The notes under the pieces: generated by a model
Told to the model about the DNA's origin: nothing
The model's database searches: none
Seen by the model: the letters and a program-made list of their open reading frames with translations, nothing else
In this document: positions 1 to 11,357 of the stretch, in pieces
Layout: the number at the start of each line of letters is the position of its first letter
Position numbering within the stretch: the first letter of the stretch is position 1
DNA from: Massilia terrae
GTDB taxonomy: Bacteria; Pseudomonadota; Gammaproteobacteria; Burkholderiales; Burkholderiaceae_D
Length of the DNA: 64,000 nucleotides
Assembly (NCBI RefSeq): GCF_024753145.1
Contig: NZ_JANUGU010000001.1
Location: 1 to 64,000, forward strand
Direction: 5' to 3'
Position numbers and translations under genes: made by a program

Positions 1-1
1 C

Positions 2-691
2 TACGCCGCGCCCGCCGTCGCCGCCCAGCCCGCCATGATCGGGCAGCGCTCGGATATCATGGCCACCGAAGCGATCCGCCGCGCGATGGTCGAACGGGTG
101 GCCCAGAAGGGCGTGCGCGACCAGAAAGTGCTGGCCGCCCTGCAGGCCGTGCCGCGCCACATGTTCATCGAACCGGCCCTGTCGGCCCAAGCCTACATCG
201 ACGCCTCGCTGCCGATCGGCCATCACCAGACCATTTCGCAGCCCTACATCGTGGCGCGGATGATCGAGGCGATGCGCGAGGGCGGGGCGCTCACGCGGGT
301 GCTGGAAATCGGCACCGGCTGCGGCTACCAGGCCGCGGTGCTGTCCTGTGTGGCGGACGAGGTGTATTCGATCGAACGCATCAAGCCGCTGCATGAGTTG
401 GCGAAAACCAATCTGCGGCCCTTGCGTATTTCTAACCTTCGCCTGCAATATGGCGATGGCATGCTCGGACTGCCGCAGGTGGCGCCCTTCGATGGCATCA
501 TCCTCGCGGCCGCCGGGCTGGAGGTGCCGCGCGCCCTGCTGGAACAGCTGGCGATCGGCGGCCGCCTCGTCGCGCCGGTTGGCGCCCAGGTCCAGCACCT
601 GCAACGCATCACCCGCACCGGCAAGGCGGAGTGGTCCAGCGAAATGCTGGAAGACTGCCATTTCGTGCCACTGCGGCCAGGCCTCGCCTGA
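2..691 (+). CDS. pcm: Protein-L-isoaspartate O-methyltransferase, 5' end cut by window edge
   Basis: This SAM-dependent enzyme methylates L-isoaspartyl residues in damaged proteins and so starts their repair. The Rossmann SAM-binding motif [13 protein letters not shown] is clear near residue 100 counting from the ATG at 35, and the family stretch [15 protein letters not shown] precedes it. The frame stays open to the left edge and reads an Ala/Pro-rich stretch before that ATG. Oxalobacteraceae Pcm proteins often carry a Pro/Ala-rich N-terminal extension, so I treat the gene as partial; the internal ATGs at 35 and 59 are alternative starts. It lies 27 bp before nlpD, and the pcm-nlpD-rpoS order is the classical one in gamma- and betaproteobacteria. 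The function is secure; the start is not visible. Confidence 0.9.
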   Translation, partial: YAAPAVAAQPAMIGQRSDIMATEAIRRAMVERVAQKGVRDQKVLAALQAVPRHMFIEPALSAQAYIDASLPIGHHQTISQPYIVARMIEAMREGGALTRVLEIGTGCGYQAAVLSCVADEVYSIERIKPLHELAKTNLRPLRISNLRLQYGDGMLGLPQVAPFDGIILAAAGLEVPRALLEQLAIGGRLVAPVGAQVQHLQRITRTGKAEWSSEMLEDCHFVPLRPGLA

Positions 692-718
692 TCTCCGCAA
701 GACCTAGATACCGATAAG

Positions 719-1603
719 ATGAGAATGACATACACACCACGCCTCGCCCTGCTGACCATGACGCTCGGCCTGCTTGCCGCCTGCAGCTCGCCGTCGCGCC
801 AGGCCCCGGTCATCGACCGTCCGATGCCCAAAGCGAACCACAACAAGCCGGCCACGCCGGCCACCCCGGCCCCGGTCGTGGTGGCCGAGGAGCCCAGGCA
901 GGAAGCCAACGGCAGCTACACCGTGCGCAAGGGCGACACCCTGCTGCGCATCGCGCTGGACCATGGCCAGAGCTACCGCGACATCGTGACCTGGAACAAC
1001 CTGAGCGATCCGGACGATATCAAGGTCGGACAGGTGCTGCGCGTGAGCCCGCCTGAGCGCGTGGCCGGCACCACCCCGGTCACGGTGCCGAAGATCGAAC
1101 CGATCGGGCCGAAGAAACCGGCGCCGGCGACCCCGCCCAAGGGCAAGGAAGTGGCCGAGGCCGCCAAGCCGGAGCCGAAGACGGAGGCGGCCGCCAGCGG
1201 CCCCGCGCCGGGCATCGTGGTCACCGCCACCGATGATGAGCGCCTGAGCTGGATGTGGCCGGCCAGCGGCAAGATCGTCGCCACCTTCGATGACAGCAAG
1301 AAAGGCATCGATATCGCCGGCAAGCCCGGCCAGCAAGTCGTGGCGGCCGGCGCAGGAAAAGTGATGTACGCGGGCAGCGGCATCCGTGGATATGGTAATC
1401 TCGTCATCGTCAAACACAGCAACACCTTGCTGTCGGCCTATGCCCATAACAAGGTGATCGTGGTGAAGGAAGGCGACACCGTCAGCAAAGGACAGGTGAT
1501 CGCGGAAATGGGCGATACCGACGCCGATTCGGTCAAACTGCATTTCGAAATCCGTTTGCAGGGCAAGCCGGTCGATCCCGCGAGGTTCTTGCCCAGCCGT
1601 TAA
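719..1603 (+). CDS. nlpD: NlpD-like LysM/M23 lipoprotein, amidase activator
   Basis: This outer-membrane lipoprotein is expected to activate a peptidoglycan amidase (AmiC type) during cell separation. The N-terminus is a lipoprotein signal with lipobox LLAAC (Cys22). A LysM domain (YTVRKGDTLLRIA to GQVLRV, about residues 66-108) binds peptidoglycan, a Pro/Ala/Lys-rich linker follows, and an M23 (LytM) domain occupies about 180-290. The LytM domain lacks canonical zinc ligands: GIDIAG stands where active enzymes have HxGxD, and the last motif reads KLHFEIR instead of HLHFE. That is the degenerate pattern of NlpD/EnvC activators. It sits between pcm and rpoS; in related bacteria an rpoS promoter lies inside nlpD, which I could not pinpoint here. 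Confidence 0.93.
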   Translation: MRMTYTPRLALLTMTLGLLAACSSPSRQAPVIDRPMPKANHNKPATPATPAPVVVAEEPRQEANGSYTVRKGDTLLRIALDHGQSYRDIVTWNNLSDPDDIKVGQVLRVSPPERVAGTTPVTVPKIEPIGPKKPAPATPPKGKEVAEAAKPEPKTEAAASGPAPGIVVTATDDERLSWMWPASGKIVATFDDSKKGIDIAGKPGQQVVAAGAGKVMYAGSGIRGYGNLVIVKHSNTLLSAYAHNKVIVVKEGDTVSKGQVIAEMGDTDADSVKLHFEIRLQGKPVDPARFLPSR

Positions 1604-1612
1604 GGAGGGTTG

Positions 1613-2620
1613 ATGACGCAGCATGAGCACGACGCCTCGGACGATGGTCCCGACGAGCCGCTCGATGACGTGCTGCTCGAGGGCGACATCGCTCCCGGCG
1701 CCGATGAAGCCGGCGAGGCCAGCCCCGACGGCAACATCGCGTTGGAGAGCGTGGACGAGCTCAAGAAGATGCTCGCGGCCGAGCTCTCCACCGACACCAC
1801 CCAGCACTACCTGAACCAGATCGGTTCGCGGCCGTTGCTGAGCGCGGCCGAGGAAGTGCACTACGCGACGCTGGCCAAGGCCGGCGACTTCCCCGCGCGC
1901 CAGAAAATGATCGAGCACAACCTGCGGCTGGTGGTCTCGATTGCCAAGCACTACATCAACCGCGGCGTGATCCTGCTCGACATGATCGAGGAGGGCAATA
2001 TCGGCCTGATGCGCGCGATCGACAAGTTCGAGCCGGAGCGCGGCTTCCGCTTTTCCACCTACGCCACCTGGTGGATCCGCCAGAGCATCGAGCGCGCCAT
2101 CATGAACCAGGCGCGCACGGTGCGCCTGCCGGTGCACATGGTGCGCGAACTGAACCAGATCCTGCGCGCCAAGTACCACCTCGAAGCGCAGCGCCACAAC
2201 GGCAAGGACGCATCGAGCGAGGACATCGCCAGCCTGGTCGGGCGGCCGGTGGAGGAGGTGCAGGACATCCTCGCGCTGTCCGAGCACGCCACCTCGCTGG
2301 ACGCGCCGCTCGACAACGATCCGCAGTCGAGCCTGATGGACATGCTGCCGGGCGACCACGACGAGGGCCCGGACGCGCGCGCCGAGCAGCACGAGATGAC
2401 CCTGCTGGTGCGCGACTGGCTGGCCAAGCTGCCGGACAAGCAGCGCCTGGTGGTGATGCGCCGCTTCGGCCTCGACAACGACGATCCGGCCACGCTGGAG
2501 ACGCTGGCGGAGGAGATGGGTGTCACGCGCGAGCGGGTGCGCCAGATCCAGCAGGAAGCGCTGGTCAAGCTGAAGCGGGCCATGGCCGCCCGTGGCGTCG
2601 TGCGCGATTCCTTGCTATGA
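1613..2620 (+). CDS. rpoS: RNA polymerase sigma factor RpoS
   Basis: This is the stationary-phase and general-stress sigma factor. Region 2 is clear ([19 protein letters not shown], then the promoter -10 reading segment [17 protein letters not shown]), and region 4 ends in the helix-turn-helix [20 protein letters not shown]. The N-terminal 60 residues are acidic, as is usual for betaproteobacterial RpoS. The start is ambiguous by one codon: TTG at 1610 and ATG at 1613 are adjacent, and the GGAGGG Shine-Dalgarno at 1604-1609 is very close to both. I chose the ATG (335 residues). It follows nlpD by nine bases. I infer that translation may be partly coupled to nlpD. Confidence 0.95.
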   Translation: MTQHEHDASDDGPDEPLDDVLLEGDIAPGADEAGEASPDGNIALESVDELKKMLAAELSTDTTQHYLNQIGSRPLLSAAEEVHYATLAKAGDFPARQKMIEHNLRLVVSIAKHYINRGVILLDMIEEGNIGLMRAIDKFEPERGFRFSTYATWWIRQSIERAIMNQARTVRLPVHMVRELNQILRAKYHLEAQRHNGKDASSEDIASLVGRPVEEVQDILALSEHATSLDAPLDNDPQSSLMDMLPGDHDEGPDARAEQHEMTLLVRDWLAKLPDKQRLVVMRRFGLDNDDPATLETLAEEMGVTRERVRQIQQEALVKLKRAMAARGVVRDSLL

Positions 2621-2700
2621 TGGCCGGTTTCCGGTTTGCCTGAGCTCCGCCACGAGCGGTGGTGGCGCGCGTGAACCGCGGCTTTCTCTCCCCCATCGAC

Positions 2701-4047
2701 ATGCAAGAAATCTTCATCGACATCAAATCCCTCGACATGGAAGCACGCGGCGTCGGCCACCTCGAGAACGAGGACGGCACGCCGGGCAAGGTCATCTTCG
2801 TCGAGGGCGCGCTGCCGGGCGAGCGGGTCAGCTTCGAGACCCAGCGCAAGAAGAAGAACTGGGAATCCGGCCGCATGGTCACGCTGGCGCGCGCCTCGTC
2901 GATGCGGGTCGAACCGCGCTGCCCGCATTTCGACCACTGCGGCGGCTGCTCGATGCAGCACCTGGAGCCCTCGGCCCAGGTCGCCATCAAGCAGCGCGTG
3001 CTCGAAGATAACCTCTGGCACATCGGCAAGGTGAAGGCGGAAAACATCATGCGCCCGCTGCAAGGGCCGACCTGGGAATACCGCTACCGCGCACGCCTGT
3101 CGGTGCGCTATGTGGCCAAGAAGGAGACCGTGCTGGTCGGCTTCCACGAGAAGCACTCGTCCTACGTGGCCGACATGAAGGAATGCCACATCCTGCCGCA
3201 GAACCTGTCGGACATGCTGGTGCCGCTGCGCGACATGGTGCGCTCGCTGTCGATCTACACCCAGATGCCGCAGATCGAAGTGGCGGTCGGCGAGGGCACG
3301 ACCGCGCTGGTGCTGCGCATCATGGCGCCGCTGACGGCCGAAGACGAAACCATCGTCAGGGCATTCGCCGACAAATGGAACATCCAGTGGTGGCTGCAGC
3401 CGAAGGGCCCGGACACCGTCTACCCGTTCTATCCGCTGGACAAGGAGCTGTACTACACGCTGCCCGAATTCGGCATCAAGATGCCGTTCAAGCCGACCGA
3501 TTTCACGCAGGTGAACCACCAGATCAACCGCGTGCTGGTGTCCAAGGCGCTGCGCCTGCTGGACGTGCAGCCGGGCGAGCGCGTGGCCGACCTGTTCTGC
3601 GGCCTCGGCAACTTCACGCTGCCGCTCGCGACCCAGGCGCGCGAAGTGGTCGGCATCGAAGGCAGCACCACGCTGACCACGCGCGCGCTGGAAAACGCGA
3701 AGGCGAATGGCGTGGAGGCGAAGACCACCTTCTACACGCGCAACCTGTTCGAAGTCACCAGGGACGACCTCATTGCCCTGGGCAAGTTCGACCGCATGCT
3801 GGTCGATCCGCCGCGCGATGGCGCCGTGGCGCTGGCGCTGGCGCTGGCCGAACTGCGCGAGACCCAGCCGGAACTGCTGCCGCGCCGCATCGTGTACGTA
3901 TCCTGCAGCCCGTCCACGCTGGCGCGTGACGCCGGTATCCTCGTGCACCGCGCCGGCTACGTGATGAAGAAGGCCGGCGTCGCCAACATGTTCCCGCACA
4001 CTTCGCACGTCGAGTCGATCGGCGTATTCGAGCTGCCGGAAGCGTAA
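2701..4047 (+). CDS. rlmD: 23S rRNA (uracil-1939-C5)-methyltransferase RlmD
   Basis: This RumA/RlmD-type enzyme methylates U1939 of 23S rRNA. An N-terminal TRAM domain (about residues 1-65) is followed by the iron-sulfur ligands Cys74, Cys80, Cys83 ([10 protein letters not shown]) and Cys162 (ECHILP). The SAM motif [12 protein letters not shown] and the catalytic-cysteine motif [12 protein letters not shown] near residue 400 follow. The whole family signature is intact. An in-frame GTG at 2659 would add 14 residues, but the TRAM homology starts at the ATG at 2701 ([10 protein letters not shown]), so I prefer that start although no strong ribosome-binding site is visible. The gene ends 15 bp before a REP-like inverted pair that separates it from the convergent YccA gene. 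Confidence 0.92.
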   Translation: MQEIFIDIKSLDMEARGVGHLENEDGTPGKVIFVEGALPGERVSFETQRKKKNWESGRMVTLARASSMRVEPRCPHFDHCGGCSMQHLEPSAQVAIKQRVLEDNLWHIGKVKAENIMRPLQGPTWEYRYRARLSVRYVAKKETVLVGFHEKHSSYVADMKECHILPQNLSDMLVPLRDMVRSLSIYTQMPQIEVAVGEGTTALVLRIMAPLTAEDETIVRAFADKWNIQWWLQPKGPDTVYPFYPLDKELYYTLPEFGIKMPFKPTDFTQVNHQINRVLVSKALRLLDVQPGERVADLFCGLGNFTLPLATQAREVVGIEGSTTLTTRALENAKANGVEAKTTFYTRNLFEVTRDDLIALGKFDRMLVDPPRDGAVALALALAELRETQPELLPRRIVYVSCSPSTLARDAGILVHRAGYVMKKAGVANMFPHTSHVESIGVFELPEA

Positions 4048-4063
4048 GCTCAGCGCCCGCAAG

Positions 4064-4151
4064 GGGGTTCCCGTTTCCGCGGGAACGACGGATGGGGTTA
4101 TGCAATATTTTGCATAATAGTTGGCGTCGTTCCCGCGCAGGCGGGAACCCC
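4064..4151. repeat. REP-like inverted pair with central palindrome
   Basis: Two copies of a GTTCCCGC-type palindrome in opposite orientation (4064-4090 and 4125-4151) flank a central inverted repeat, TTATGCAA-TATT-TTGCATAA (4098-4117). The outer arms share the core of the elements at 12043 and 54118. It sits in the convergent gap between rlmD and the YccA-family gene, a typical BIME position. Confidence 0.75.
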
Positions 4152-4192
4152 ATTTCTCCACCGAAGTCTTACGGTCACCCGACCGGCGACAT

Positions 4193-4219
4193 AAAAAAAG
4201 CCGGCACGCAGCCGGCTTT
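4193..4219 (-). terminator. Rho-independent terminator of the YccA-family gene
   Basis: A nine-base stem (AAAGCCGGC / GCCGGCTTT) with a five-base loop is followed on the minus strand by a T-tract. It lies 19 bp past the stop of the minus-strand membrane protein gene. Confidence 0.85.
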
Positions 4220-4237
4220 CCTTGAAGCGAAACGCGC

Positions 4238-4924
4238 TTAGTCGCGGCTACCTGCGGTGATACCCAGCAAGCTCAGCAGGCTGGTGAAGATGTTGTACAC
4301 GTCCAGGTAAATCGACAGCGTCGCCGTGATGTAGTTGGTCTCGCCGCCGTTGACGATGCGCTGCACGTCGAACAGGATGAAGGCCGAGAAGATGCCGATC
4401 GCCAGCACCGAGATCACCAGGTGCAGCACGGTCAGGCCCAGGAAGATATTGGCCACGCCCGCCAGCAGCAGCACGATCACGCCGGCGAACAGCCAGCTGC
4501 CCAGGCCCGAGAAATCGCGGCGCGACACGGTGGCGATGCTGGCCATGGCCGCGAACACGCAGGCGGTGCCGCCGAAGGCCATGGCGATCAGGGCCGGGCC
4601 GTTGGAGAAGTGCAGGGTGTAGGTCAGCAGCGGAGCCAGCATCAGGCCCATGAAGCCGGTGAAGCCGAGCAGCACGCCGACGCCGGCGGCCGAGTCCTTG
4701 GTCTTGTTGATCGCGGCGATGAAGCCGAAGGCGACCAGCATGAACAGCAGGAAGCCCATGCCGCCGCGCATGAGGGTCGGCGGGAGCACGGTCATGCCGA
4801 CGGCCGCGCCGATCACGGTCGGCACCATCGACAGCGCCAGCAGCCAGTAGGTGTTACGCAGGACCTTGTTGCGCGCGGCGCTGGCGCCGGCGATGTCGTA
4901 AGTTTTTTGGATGCTTGGGATCAT
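4238..4924 (-). CDS. Bax inhibitor-1/YccA family membrane protein
   Basis: This is a small inner-membrane protein of the BI-1/TMBIM family (228 residues). E. coli YccA, the best-known relative, modulates FtsH protease, and other members conduct calcium. After a short cytoplasmic N-terminus (MIPSIQKTYDIAG), about seven hydrophobic helices follow, and the conserved C-terminal segment with AFILFDVQRIVNGGE and YLDVYNIF is typical. The start at 4924 is set by a GGAGG at 4932-4936; the frame is open further upstream, but that extension does not look like the family. The FtsH modulators hflK and hflC also lie in this window, so a functional link is possible but inferred. The gene is divergent from ndk. 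Confidence 0.9.
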   Translation of the reverse strand: MIPSIQKTYDIAGASAARNKVLRNTYWLLALSMVPTVIGAAVGMTVLPPTLMRGGMGFLLFMLVAFGFIAAINKTKDSAAGVGVLLGFTGFMGLMLAPLLTYTLHFSNGPALIAMAFGGTACVFAAMASIATVSRRDFSGLGSWLFAGVIVLLLAGVANIFLGLTVLHLVISVLAIGIFSAFILFDVQRIVNGGETNYITATLSIYLDVYNIFTSLLSLLGITAGSRD

Positions 4925-5138
4925 AAAAATGCCTCCGGGTTCAATGTCAGTGATGCTTCCCGCCCAGCTTAGCACAGCCGCGAAACGACTTGTATGGACA
5001 GGTTCAGGCCAGCGCCACTGTAACACTTTACTTGCTGCCGCGGCAATCTCGGCCAGGCGGGGGATATATGGTAAAATCAAAGGTTGATTGAGTTCTGAAT
5101 ATCTCGATTTAAACCTTTCTTTTTATTGGAGTTTTTAC

Positions 5139-5564
5139 ATGGCAATCGAACGCACCCTGTCGATCATCAAACCTGACGCAGTCGCTAAAAACGTGATCGG
5201 CCAAATCTACAGCCGTTTCGAAGGCGCCGGCCTGAAGATCGTCGCTGCCCGCATGGCGCAGCTGTCGCGTGCTGAAGCCGAAGGCTTCTACGCCGTCCAC
5301 AAGGAGCGTCCGTTCTTCAAGGACCTGGTCGACTTCATGGTCTCGGGCCCGGTCATGATCCAGGTGCTGGAAGGCGAAGGCGCCATCGCCAAGAACCGCG
5401 ACCTGATGGGCGCCACCGACCCGAAGAAGGCCGACAAGGGCACCATCCGCGCCGACTTCGCCGACTCGATCGACGCCAACGCCGTGCACGGTTCGGACGC
5501 GGCGGAAACCGCTGCCGTGGAGATCGCCTACTACTTCCCGGCACTGAACGTCTACTCGCGTTAA
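5139..5564 (+). CDS. ndk: Nucleoside diphosphate kinase
   Basis: Ndk transfers the gamma-phosphate of ATP to other nucleoside diphosphates through a phospho-histidine. The protein has the usual 141 residues, begins [15 protein letters not shown], and carries the active-site motif NAVHGSD with His117. The ATG at 5139 is preceded by TTGGAG; an in-frame ATG further upstream (5088) adds residues not found in the family and is rejected. The promoter probably lies in the AT-rich stretch after 5065 (TATGGTAAAAT), in the divergent gap shared with the YccA-family gene. rlmN follows after a weak hairpin. Confidence 0.95.
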   Translation: MAIERTLSIIKPDAVAKNVIGQIYSRFEGAGLKIVAARMAQLSRAEAEGFYAVHKERPFFKDLVDFMVSGPVMIQVLEGEGAIAKNRDLMGATDPKKADKGTIRADFADSIDANAVHGSDAAETAAVEIAYYFPALNVYSR

Positions 5565-5594
5565 TTTGTAACGCGGCTGTAACAAGCTGTAAGA

Positions 5595-5614
5595 CCGCCC
5601 GCGACCGCGGGCGG
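5595..5614 (+). terminator. Possible weak terminator after ndk
   Basis: An eight-base GC stem (CCGCCCGC / GCGGGCGG) with a four-base loop lies between ndk and rlmN. It lacks a real T-tract (only TGTTTG follows), so it may attenuate transcription rather than end it. Confidence 0.4.
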
Positions 5615-5636
5615 TGTTTGAAATACTAGGAAGACG

Positions 5637-6802
<1,166 letters not shown>

Positions 6803-6806
<4 letters not shown>

Positions 6807-7600
6807 GCGCGGCGCTGATCAAGCGCGCCGCCGGCGTCGTCCTGCTGTGCCTGCTCGCGGCCTGCGCCAGCAGCACCGCCGAGCGCGGCGAGCTCAAGAC
6901 CGCGTCCGACCAGACCGCCGCCGAAAAGCGCGCCGGCATCCGCCTGCAGCTGGCGGTCGGCTACTACCAGGACGGCAAGTACGAGATCGCCCTCGACGAG
7001 GTCAAGCAGGCGATCGCGATCAATCCGGAGTCGGCCGACGGCTACGATATGCGCGGCCTGATCTACGCCGCGATGAAGGAAAACGCGCTGGCCGAGGAAA
7101 ACTTCCAGCACGCGCTCAAGCTCGCGCCGGACAATCCGAATATCGCCAACAACTACGGCTCCTTCCTGTGCAATGCCGCCGGCAAGCCGGCCCAGGCGAT
7201 CCCGTACTTCGAGGCGGCGCTGAACAATCCGCGCTACCGCTCGCCGCTCAGCGCGCTGCTCAATGCCGGCACCTGCAGCATCAAGATGAAGGACCTGGAC
7301 GCGGCCGAACGCTACCTGGTGCAGGCGCTGCGCGACGCACCGGACCTGCCGCCGTTGAACGTGGCGCTGGCACAGGTCTATTATGCGAAGCGCGACTACC
7401 CGCGCGCCGGTTTTTTTGTGAACCGCCTGACGGAGACCGCGAAACTCGATACGCTGTCGGCGGATGCGCTGTGGCTCGCCCTGCGCGTCGAACGCAAGTT
7501 GGGCAAACGCGACCTTGAAGCGAGCCTGGTCGCGCAGCTGCGCCATCGCTTTCCGGGTTCGCCCGAGTACGCCGCATTCCAGCGCGGCGCTTTTGATTGA
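6803..7600 (+). CDS. pilW: Type IV pilus biogenesis/stability lipoprotein PilW (PilF)
   Basis: This outer-membrane lipoprotein pilotin/stability factor supports secretin assembly for type IV pili. The N-terminus is a lipoprotein signal ending [10 protein letters not shown]. The rest is tetratricopeptide repeats, with repeated motifs such as [16 protein letters not shown] and [16 protein letters not shown]. The start is TTG at 6803, overlapping the rlmN stop; no ATG fits between there and the lipobox. The rlmN-pilW-rodZ-ispG order is conserved in beta- and gammaproteobacteria. Other pilus genes are not in this window. Confidence 0.88.
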
Positions 7601-7611
7601 GTGAGACGACA

Positions 7612-8586
7612 ATGAATTCAGACCGGGCGGATCAGCCGGCAACGCCAGAAAATCCTCCGCAGCGCGGCGTGCCGGGCCAGGCCCTGGCGGCCCAGCGCGA
7701 AGCGATGGGCTGGTCGGTGGAGCAGGTGGCGGACCAGTTGAAGATGGCGGTGCGCCAGGTGGTCGCGCTGGAAGCGGGCGATTACGCCGCGCTGCCCAGT
7801 CCCGCCGTGACGCGCGGCTTCGTGCGCGCCTACGCCAAGATCCTGCGCCTGGATCCGGCGCCGCTGGTGGCCATGATCGAGATGGACACGCCGGCCCCGG
7901 CCGAGAACGTCAACCGCGCGCGCAGCCTGGACAAGCCGGCCCGTTTCAACGAGTCGTCGCGCTTCCCCCTGCATGGCAAGCGCAGCAGCCTGCCGGTCGG
8001 CTGGATCGCCGCCGGCGTGGCGGTGGCCGTGGCCGCCGCGGCCGCATGGCACTTCGGCCTGGTCCCGCACCGCAAGGCCGAACCGGCCGTCTCCAGCACC
8101 ATCGAGCTGCCGGCCAGCGCGCCGCACGGCGTCACCGAGCAGCCGCTGCAAAAGCCGGAGGTGCCGCTGATTTCGGTCCCGGGCCAGCAGGAACAGCAAG
8201 CGCCCAACAACGCCCAGCCGCCGGCCAACGGGGCCGCCCCCGCGGCCCAGCCGCCGGCTGCGGGTACCCCGGGCGCCGCCGCCGCTCCGGCTGCGGCCCA
8301 GCCCGCCGCCGCGCCGGCGCCGCTGCAGGCCGCCGCCGAAGCCGCGCCCGCCAGTGGATTGGTCCTGAAGCTCAACGAGGATTCGTGGATCCAGGTGCGC
8401 ACCGCGGACGGCAAGAACCTGGTGTCGCGCCTGGTCAAGGCCGGCGATACCCAAGCGCTGCCGCTCGACCAGCCGGTGACGCTGACCGTCGGCAACCCGA
8501 AAGGCGTGAACGCGACCCTGCGCGGCGCCGCCGTCGAGTTGCCGCTGCTGCCGGGGAAGACCATCGCCCGCGTCGCGCTCAAGTAA
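7612..8586 (+). CDS. rodZ: RodZ-like cytoskeletal helix-turn-helix membrane protein
   Basis: RodZ links MreB to the membrane and supports rod shape. The protein has an N-terminal Cro-type helix-turn-helix (about residues 20-90, including QREAMGWSVEQVADQLKM), then a single transmembrane segment (VGWIAAGVAVAVAAAAAW). A long Ala/Pro/Gln-rich periplasmic linker leads to a C-terminal DUF4115 beta domain (LVLKLNEDSWIQVRTADG). The ATG at 7612 gives 324 residues; a TTG at 7597 overlapping the pilW stop would add five residues and cannot be excluded. Neighbours pilW and ispG match the conserved order. Confidence 0.87.
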   Translation: MNSDRADQPATPENPPQRGVPGQALAAQREAMGWSVEQVADQLKMAVRQVVALEAGDYAALPSPAVTRGFVRAYAKILRLDPAPLVAMIEMDTPAPAENVNRARSLDKPARFNESSRFPLHGKRSSLPVGWIAAGVAVAVAAAAAWHFGLVPHRKAEPAVSSTIELPASAPHGVTEQPLQKPEVPLISVPGQQEQQAPNNAQPPANGAAPAAQPPAAGTPGAAAAPAAAQPAAAPAPLQAAAEAAPASGLVLKLNEDSWIQVRTADGKNLVSRLVKAGDTQALPLDQPVTLTVGNPKGVNATLRGAAVELPLLPGKTIARVALK

Positions 8587-8598
8587 CAGAGGACAGCA

Positions 8599-9873
8599 AT
8601 GACTTCGCAATATTCGCCCATCCCGTCCGGCCCGCTCGCACGCCGCGCCAGCCGCAAGGTACTGGTCGCGCACGGCGCGCGCCAGGTCTGGGTCGGCGGC
8701 GACGCGCCGGTGCTGGTGCAGTCGATGACCAATACCGACACCGCCGACGTGATCGGCACCGCAATCCAGGTCAAGGAACTGACGCGCGCCGGCTCCGAAG
8801 TGGTGCGCATCACGGTCAACACGCCGGAAGCGGCGGCCGCCGTGCCGGCCATCCGCGCCCAGCTCGACGCGATGGGTGTGGACGTGCCGCTGGTCGGCGA
8901 CTTCCACTACAACGGCCACCTGCTGCTGCGCGACTATCCGGAGTGCGCGCAGGCGCTGTCGAAATACCGCATCAACCCGGGCAACGTGGGGCAGGGCGCC
9001 AAGCGCGACAGCCAGTTCGCCCAGATGATCGCGATCGCGATCAAGTACGACAAGCCGGTGCGCATCGGCGTCAACTGGGGCAGCCTCGACCAGTCGCTGC
9101 TGGCCCGCATCATGGACGAGAACGCGCAGCGCGCGCAGCCCTGGAGCGCCCAGGCCGTGATGTACGAGGCGCTGGTCACCTCGGCCATCGAGAACGCGCA
9201 GCGCGCCGAAGAGCTGGGCCTGGCCGGCGACAAGATCATCCTGTCGTGCAAGGTATCCGGCGTGCAGGACCTGATCGCCGTCTACCGCGAACTGGCCAAG
9301 CGCTGCGACTATCCGCTGCACCTGGGCCTGACCGAAGCCGGCATGGGCAGCAAGGGCATCGTCGCTTCGACCGCGGCGCTGTCGGTGCTGCTGCAGGAAG
9401 GCATCGGCGACACCATCCGCATTTCGCTGACCCCGGAACCGGGCGGCGACCGCACCAGGGAAGTGGTGGTGGGCCAGGAGATCCTGCAAACCATGGGCTT
9501 GCGCAAATTCGCGCCGATGGTGATTGCCTGCCCGGGCTGCGGCCGCACCACCTCGACCGTGTTCCAGGAGCTGGCCGACAACATCCAGACCTTCCTGCGC
9601 GAGCGCATGCCGGAATGGAAGAAGGCGTATCCGGGCGTGGAAGCGATGAACGTGGCCGTGATGGGCTGCATCGTCAACGGGCCGGGCGAGTCGAAGCACG
9701 CCAACATCGGCATCAGCCTGCCGGGCACGGGCGAATCGCCGGCCGCGCCGGTGTTCGTCGATGGCCAGAAGGTGGCGACGCTGCGCGGTGAGAAGATTGT
9801 GGAAGAGTTCCAGCAAATTGTGCTGGATTACGTGCAAAAGAATTATGGGGCTTCGGTAGAATCCGCAGCCTGA
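8599..9873 (+). CDS. ispG: 4-hydroxy-3-methylbut-2-enyl diphosphate synthase (flavodoxin)
   Basis: IspG (GcpE) performs the penultimate step of the MEP isoprenoid pathway, reductively converting MEcPP to HMBPP with an iron-sulfur cluster. The N-terminal TIM-barrel part holds [16 protein letters not shown], and the cluster-binding C-terminal part holds CPGCGRT and [12 protein letters not shown] long insertion relative to some IspG proteins (424 residues) is common in proteobacteria. The ATG at 8599 follows AGAGGACAGCA, a good ribosome-binding site. A REP pair separates it from hisS. Confidence 0.96.
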   Translation: MTSQYSPIPSGPLARRASRKVLVAHGARQVWVGGDAPVLVQSMTNTDTADVIGTAIQVKELTRAGSEVVRITVNTPEAAAAVPAIRAQLDAMGVDVPLVGDFHYNGHLLLRDYPECAQALSKYRINPGNVGQGAKRDSQFAQMIAIAIKYDKPVRIGVNWGSLDQSLLARIMDENAQRAQPWSAQAVMYEALVTSAIENAQRAEELGLAGDKIILSCKVSGVQDLIAVYRELAKRCDYPLHLGLTEAGMGSKGIVASTAALSVLLQEGIGDTIRISLTPEPGGDRTREVVVGQEILQTMGLRKFAPMVIACPGCGRTTSTVFQELADNIQTFLRERMPEWKKAYPGVEAMNVAVMGCIVNGPGESKHANIGISLPGTGESPAAPVFVDGQKVATLRGEKIVEEFQQIVLDYVQKNYGASVESAA

Positions 9874-9876
9874 AAG

Positions 9877-9960
9877 CGTCGTCCCGGCGAAGGCCGGGAC
9901 CCATGCTGACTATCCGAATTTGGAAGCGGTCTATGGGTCCCGGCCTCCGCCGGGACGACG
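9877..9960. repeat. 84-bp REP pair (BIME), forward orientation
   Basis: Two CGTCGTCCCGGC palindromes in inverted orientation flank a shared spacer (GGGACCCATGCTGACTATCC at its left end). The whole unit is nearly the reverse complement of the element at 19449-19532. It lies between ispG and hisS and would form a strong hairpin in the joint transcript. Confidence 0.85.
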
Positions 9961-9974
9961 TGCAAAGGGTAACT

Positions 9975-11318
9975 ATGTCCGATAAAAAAGAGAAAATTGT
10001 CGCCATCAAAGGCATGAACGACATCCTCCCGGCCGACGCGCCGCTGTGGGAGCTGTTCGAGAACACCGTCGAAACGATCCTGAAGAGCTACGGCTACCAG
10101 AAGATCGTCACCCCGATCGTCGAGGAAACGCGCCTGTTCGCGCGCGCCATCGGCGCCGTCACCGACATCGTCGAGAAGGAAATGTACTCCTTCGAAGACT
10201 CGATGAACGGCGACCAGCTGACCCTGCGCCCGGAAGGCACCGCCAGCGTGGTGCGCGCCGCCATCGAGCACAACCTGGCCTACGACGGCCCCAAGCGCCT
10301 GTGGTACAAGGGCCCGATGTTCCGCCACGAGCGTCCGCAGCGCGGCCGCTACCGCCAGTTCTTCCAGTTCGGCGCGGAAGCGATCGGTTTTGCCGGTCCC
10401 GACATCGACGCCGAGCTGATCATGCTGTGCCGCCGCCTGTGGGATGACCTCGGCCTGTCCAACATCCGCCTCGAACTGAACTCGATCGGCAACGCGGAAG
10501 AGCGCAACCGCCACCGCGCCGAGCTGATCACCTATTTCGAAGCGCACCATGAGCAGCTGGACGAGGAAGCCAGGCGCCGCCTGCACGCCAACCCGCTGCG
10601 CATCCTCGACACCAAGAACCCGACCATGCAGAACCTGGTCAACGCCGCGCCCAAGCTGCTGGACTACCTGGGCGAGGAATCGCTGGCGCACTTCGACGGC
10701 CTGAAGAAGATCCTCGACGCCAACAACGTGCAGTACACGGTCAACCCGCGCCTGGTGCGCGGCCTGGACTACTACAACCGCACCGTGTTCGAGTGGGTCA
10801 CCGACGAGCTGGGCGCGCAGGGCACCGTGTGCGCCGGCGGCCGCTACGACCCGCTGATCGAAACCTTCGGCGGCAAGCCGACCCCGGCGGTCGGTTTTGC
10901 GATGGGCATGGAACGCCTGATCGAGCTGATGAAGGGCGCCGGCGAGATGGCCGCGCCGGCCCAGTGCGACGTCTACATGGTGCACCAGGGCGAGGAAGCG
11001 CAGATGCGCGCCTTCATCCTCGGCGAGCGCCTGCGCGACGCCGGCCTCGACGTGGTGCTGCACTGCGCGACCGCCCAGGGCGCGGGCAGCTTCAAGAGCC
11101 AGATGAAGAAGGCCGATGGTTCCGGCGCCGCGTTTGCCGTGATCATCGGCGAGGACGAAGTGAGCAACAACGTGGCCGCCGTCAAGGCCTTGCGCGCCGG
11201 CGACGCCGAGCAGCAGCAGGCCAGCGTGCCCTTCGACGAGGTGGTCGACTACGTGGTCGACCAGATCGTCGGCGACGACCACGATCACGATCACGACCAC
11301 GTGCACTATCACGCGTAA
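9975..11318 (+). CDS. hisS: Histidyl-tRNA synthetase
   Basis: This class II synthetase charges tRNA-His. Motif 2 reads [18 protein letters not shown], and the histidine-specific motifs [15 protein letters not shown] and CAGGRYDPL follow; the C-terminal anticodon-binding domain starts near residue 335. The ATG at 9975 is preceded by AAAGGG. The frame is open further upstream to 9903, but that part is the REP element and not family sequence. The last fourteen residues are unusually rich in Asp and His ([14 protein letters not shown]), an extension I do not know from the core family. It is co-directional with ispG and yfgM. Confidence 0.95.
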   Translation: MSDKKEKIVAIKGMNDILPADAPLWELFENTVETILKSYGYQKIVTPIVEETRLFARAIGAVTDIVEKEMYSFEDSMNGDQLTLRPEGTASVVRAAIEHNLAYDGPKRLWYKGPMFRHERPQRGRYRQFFQFGAEAIGFAGPDIDAELIMLCRRLWDDLGLSNIRLELNSIGNAEERNRHRAELITYFEAHHEQLDEEARRRLHANPLRILDTKNPTMQNLVNAAPKLLDYLGEESLAHFDGLKKILDANNVQYTVNPRLVRGLDYYNRTVFEWVTDELGAQGTVCAGGRYDPLIETFGGKPTPAVGFAMGMERLIELMKGAGEMAAPAQCDVYMVHQGEEAQMRAFILGERLRDAGLDVVLHCATAQGAGSFKSQMKKADGSGAAFAVIIGEDEVSNNVAAVKALRAGDAEQQQASVPFDEVVDYVVDQIVGDDHDHDHDHVHYHA

Positions 11319-11357
11319 AATTACCAACCCAACCATTAGAACGACAAACGGATTGAC

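Noticed and set aside
9903-9974. N-terminal extension of hisS from an ATG inside the REP pair
   Set aside because: The added 24 residues are translated repeat and are not HisS sequence; the ATG at 9975 has a ribosome-binding site.
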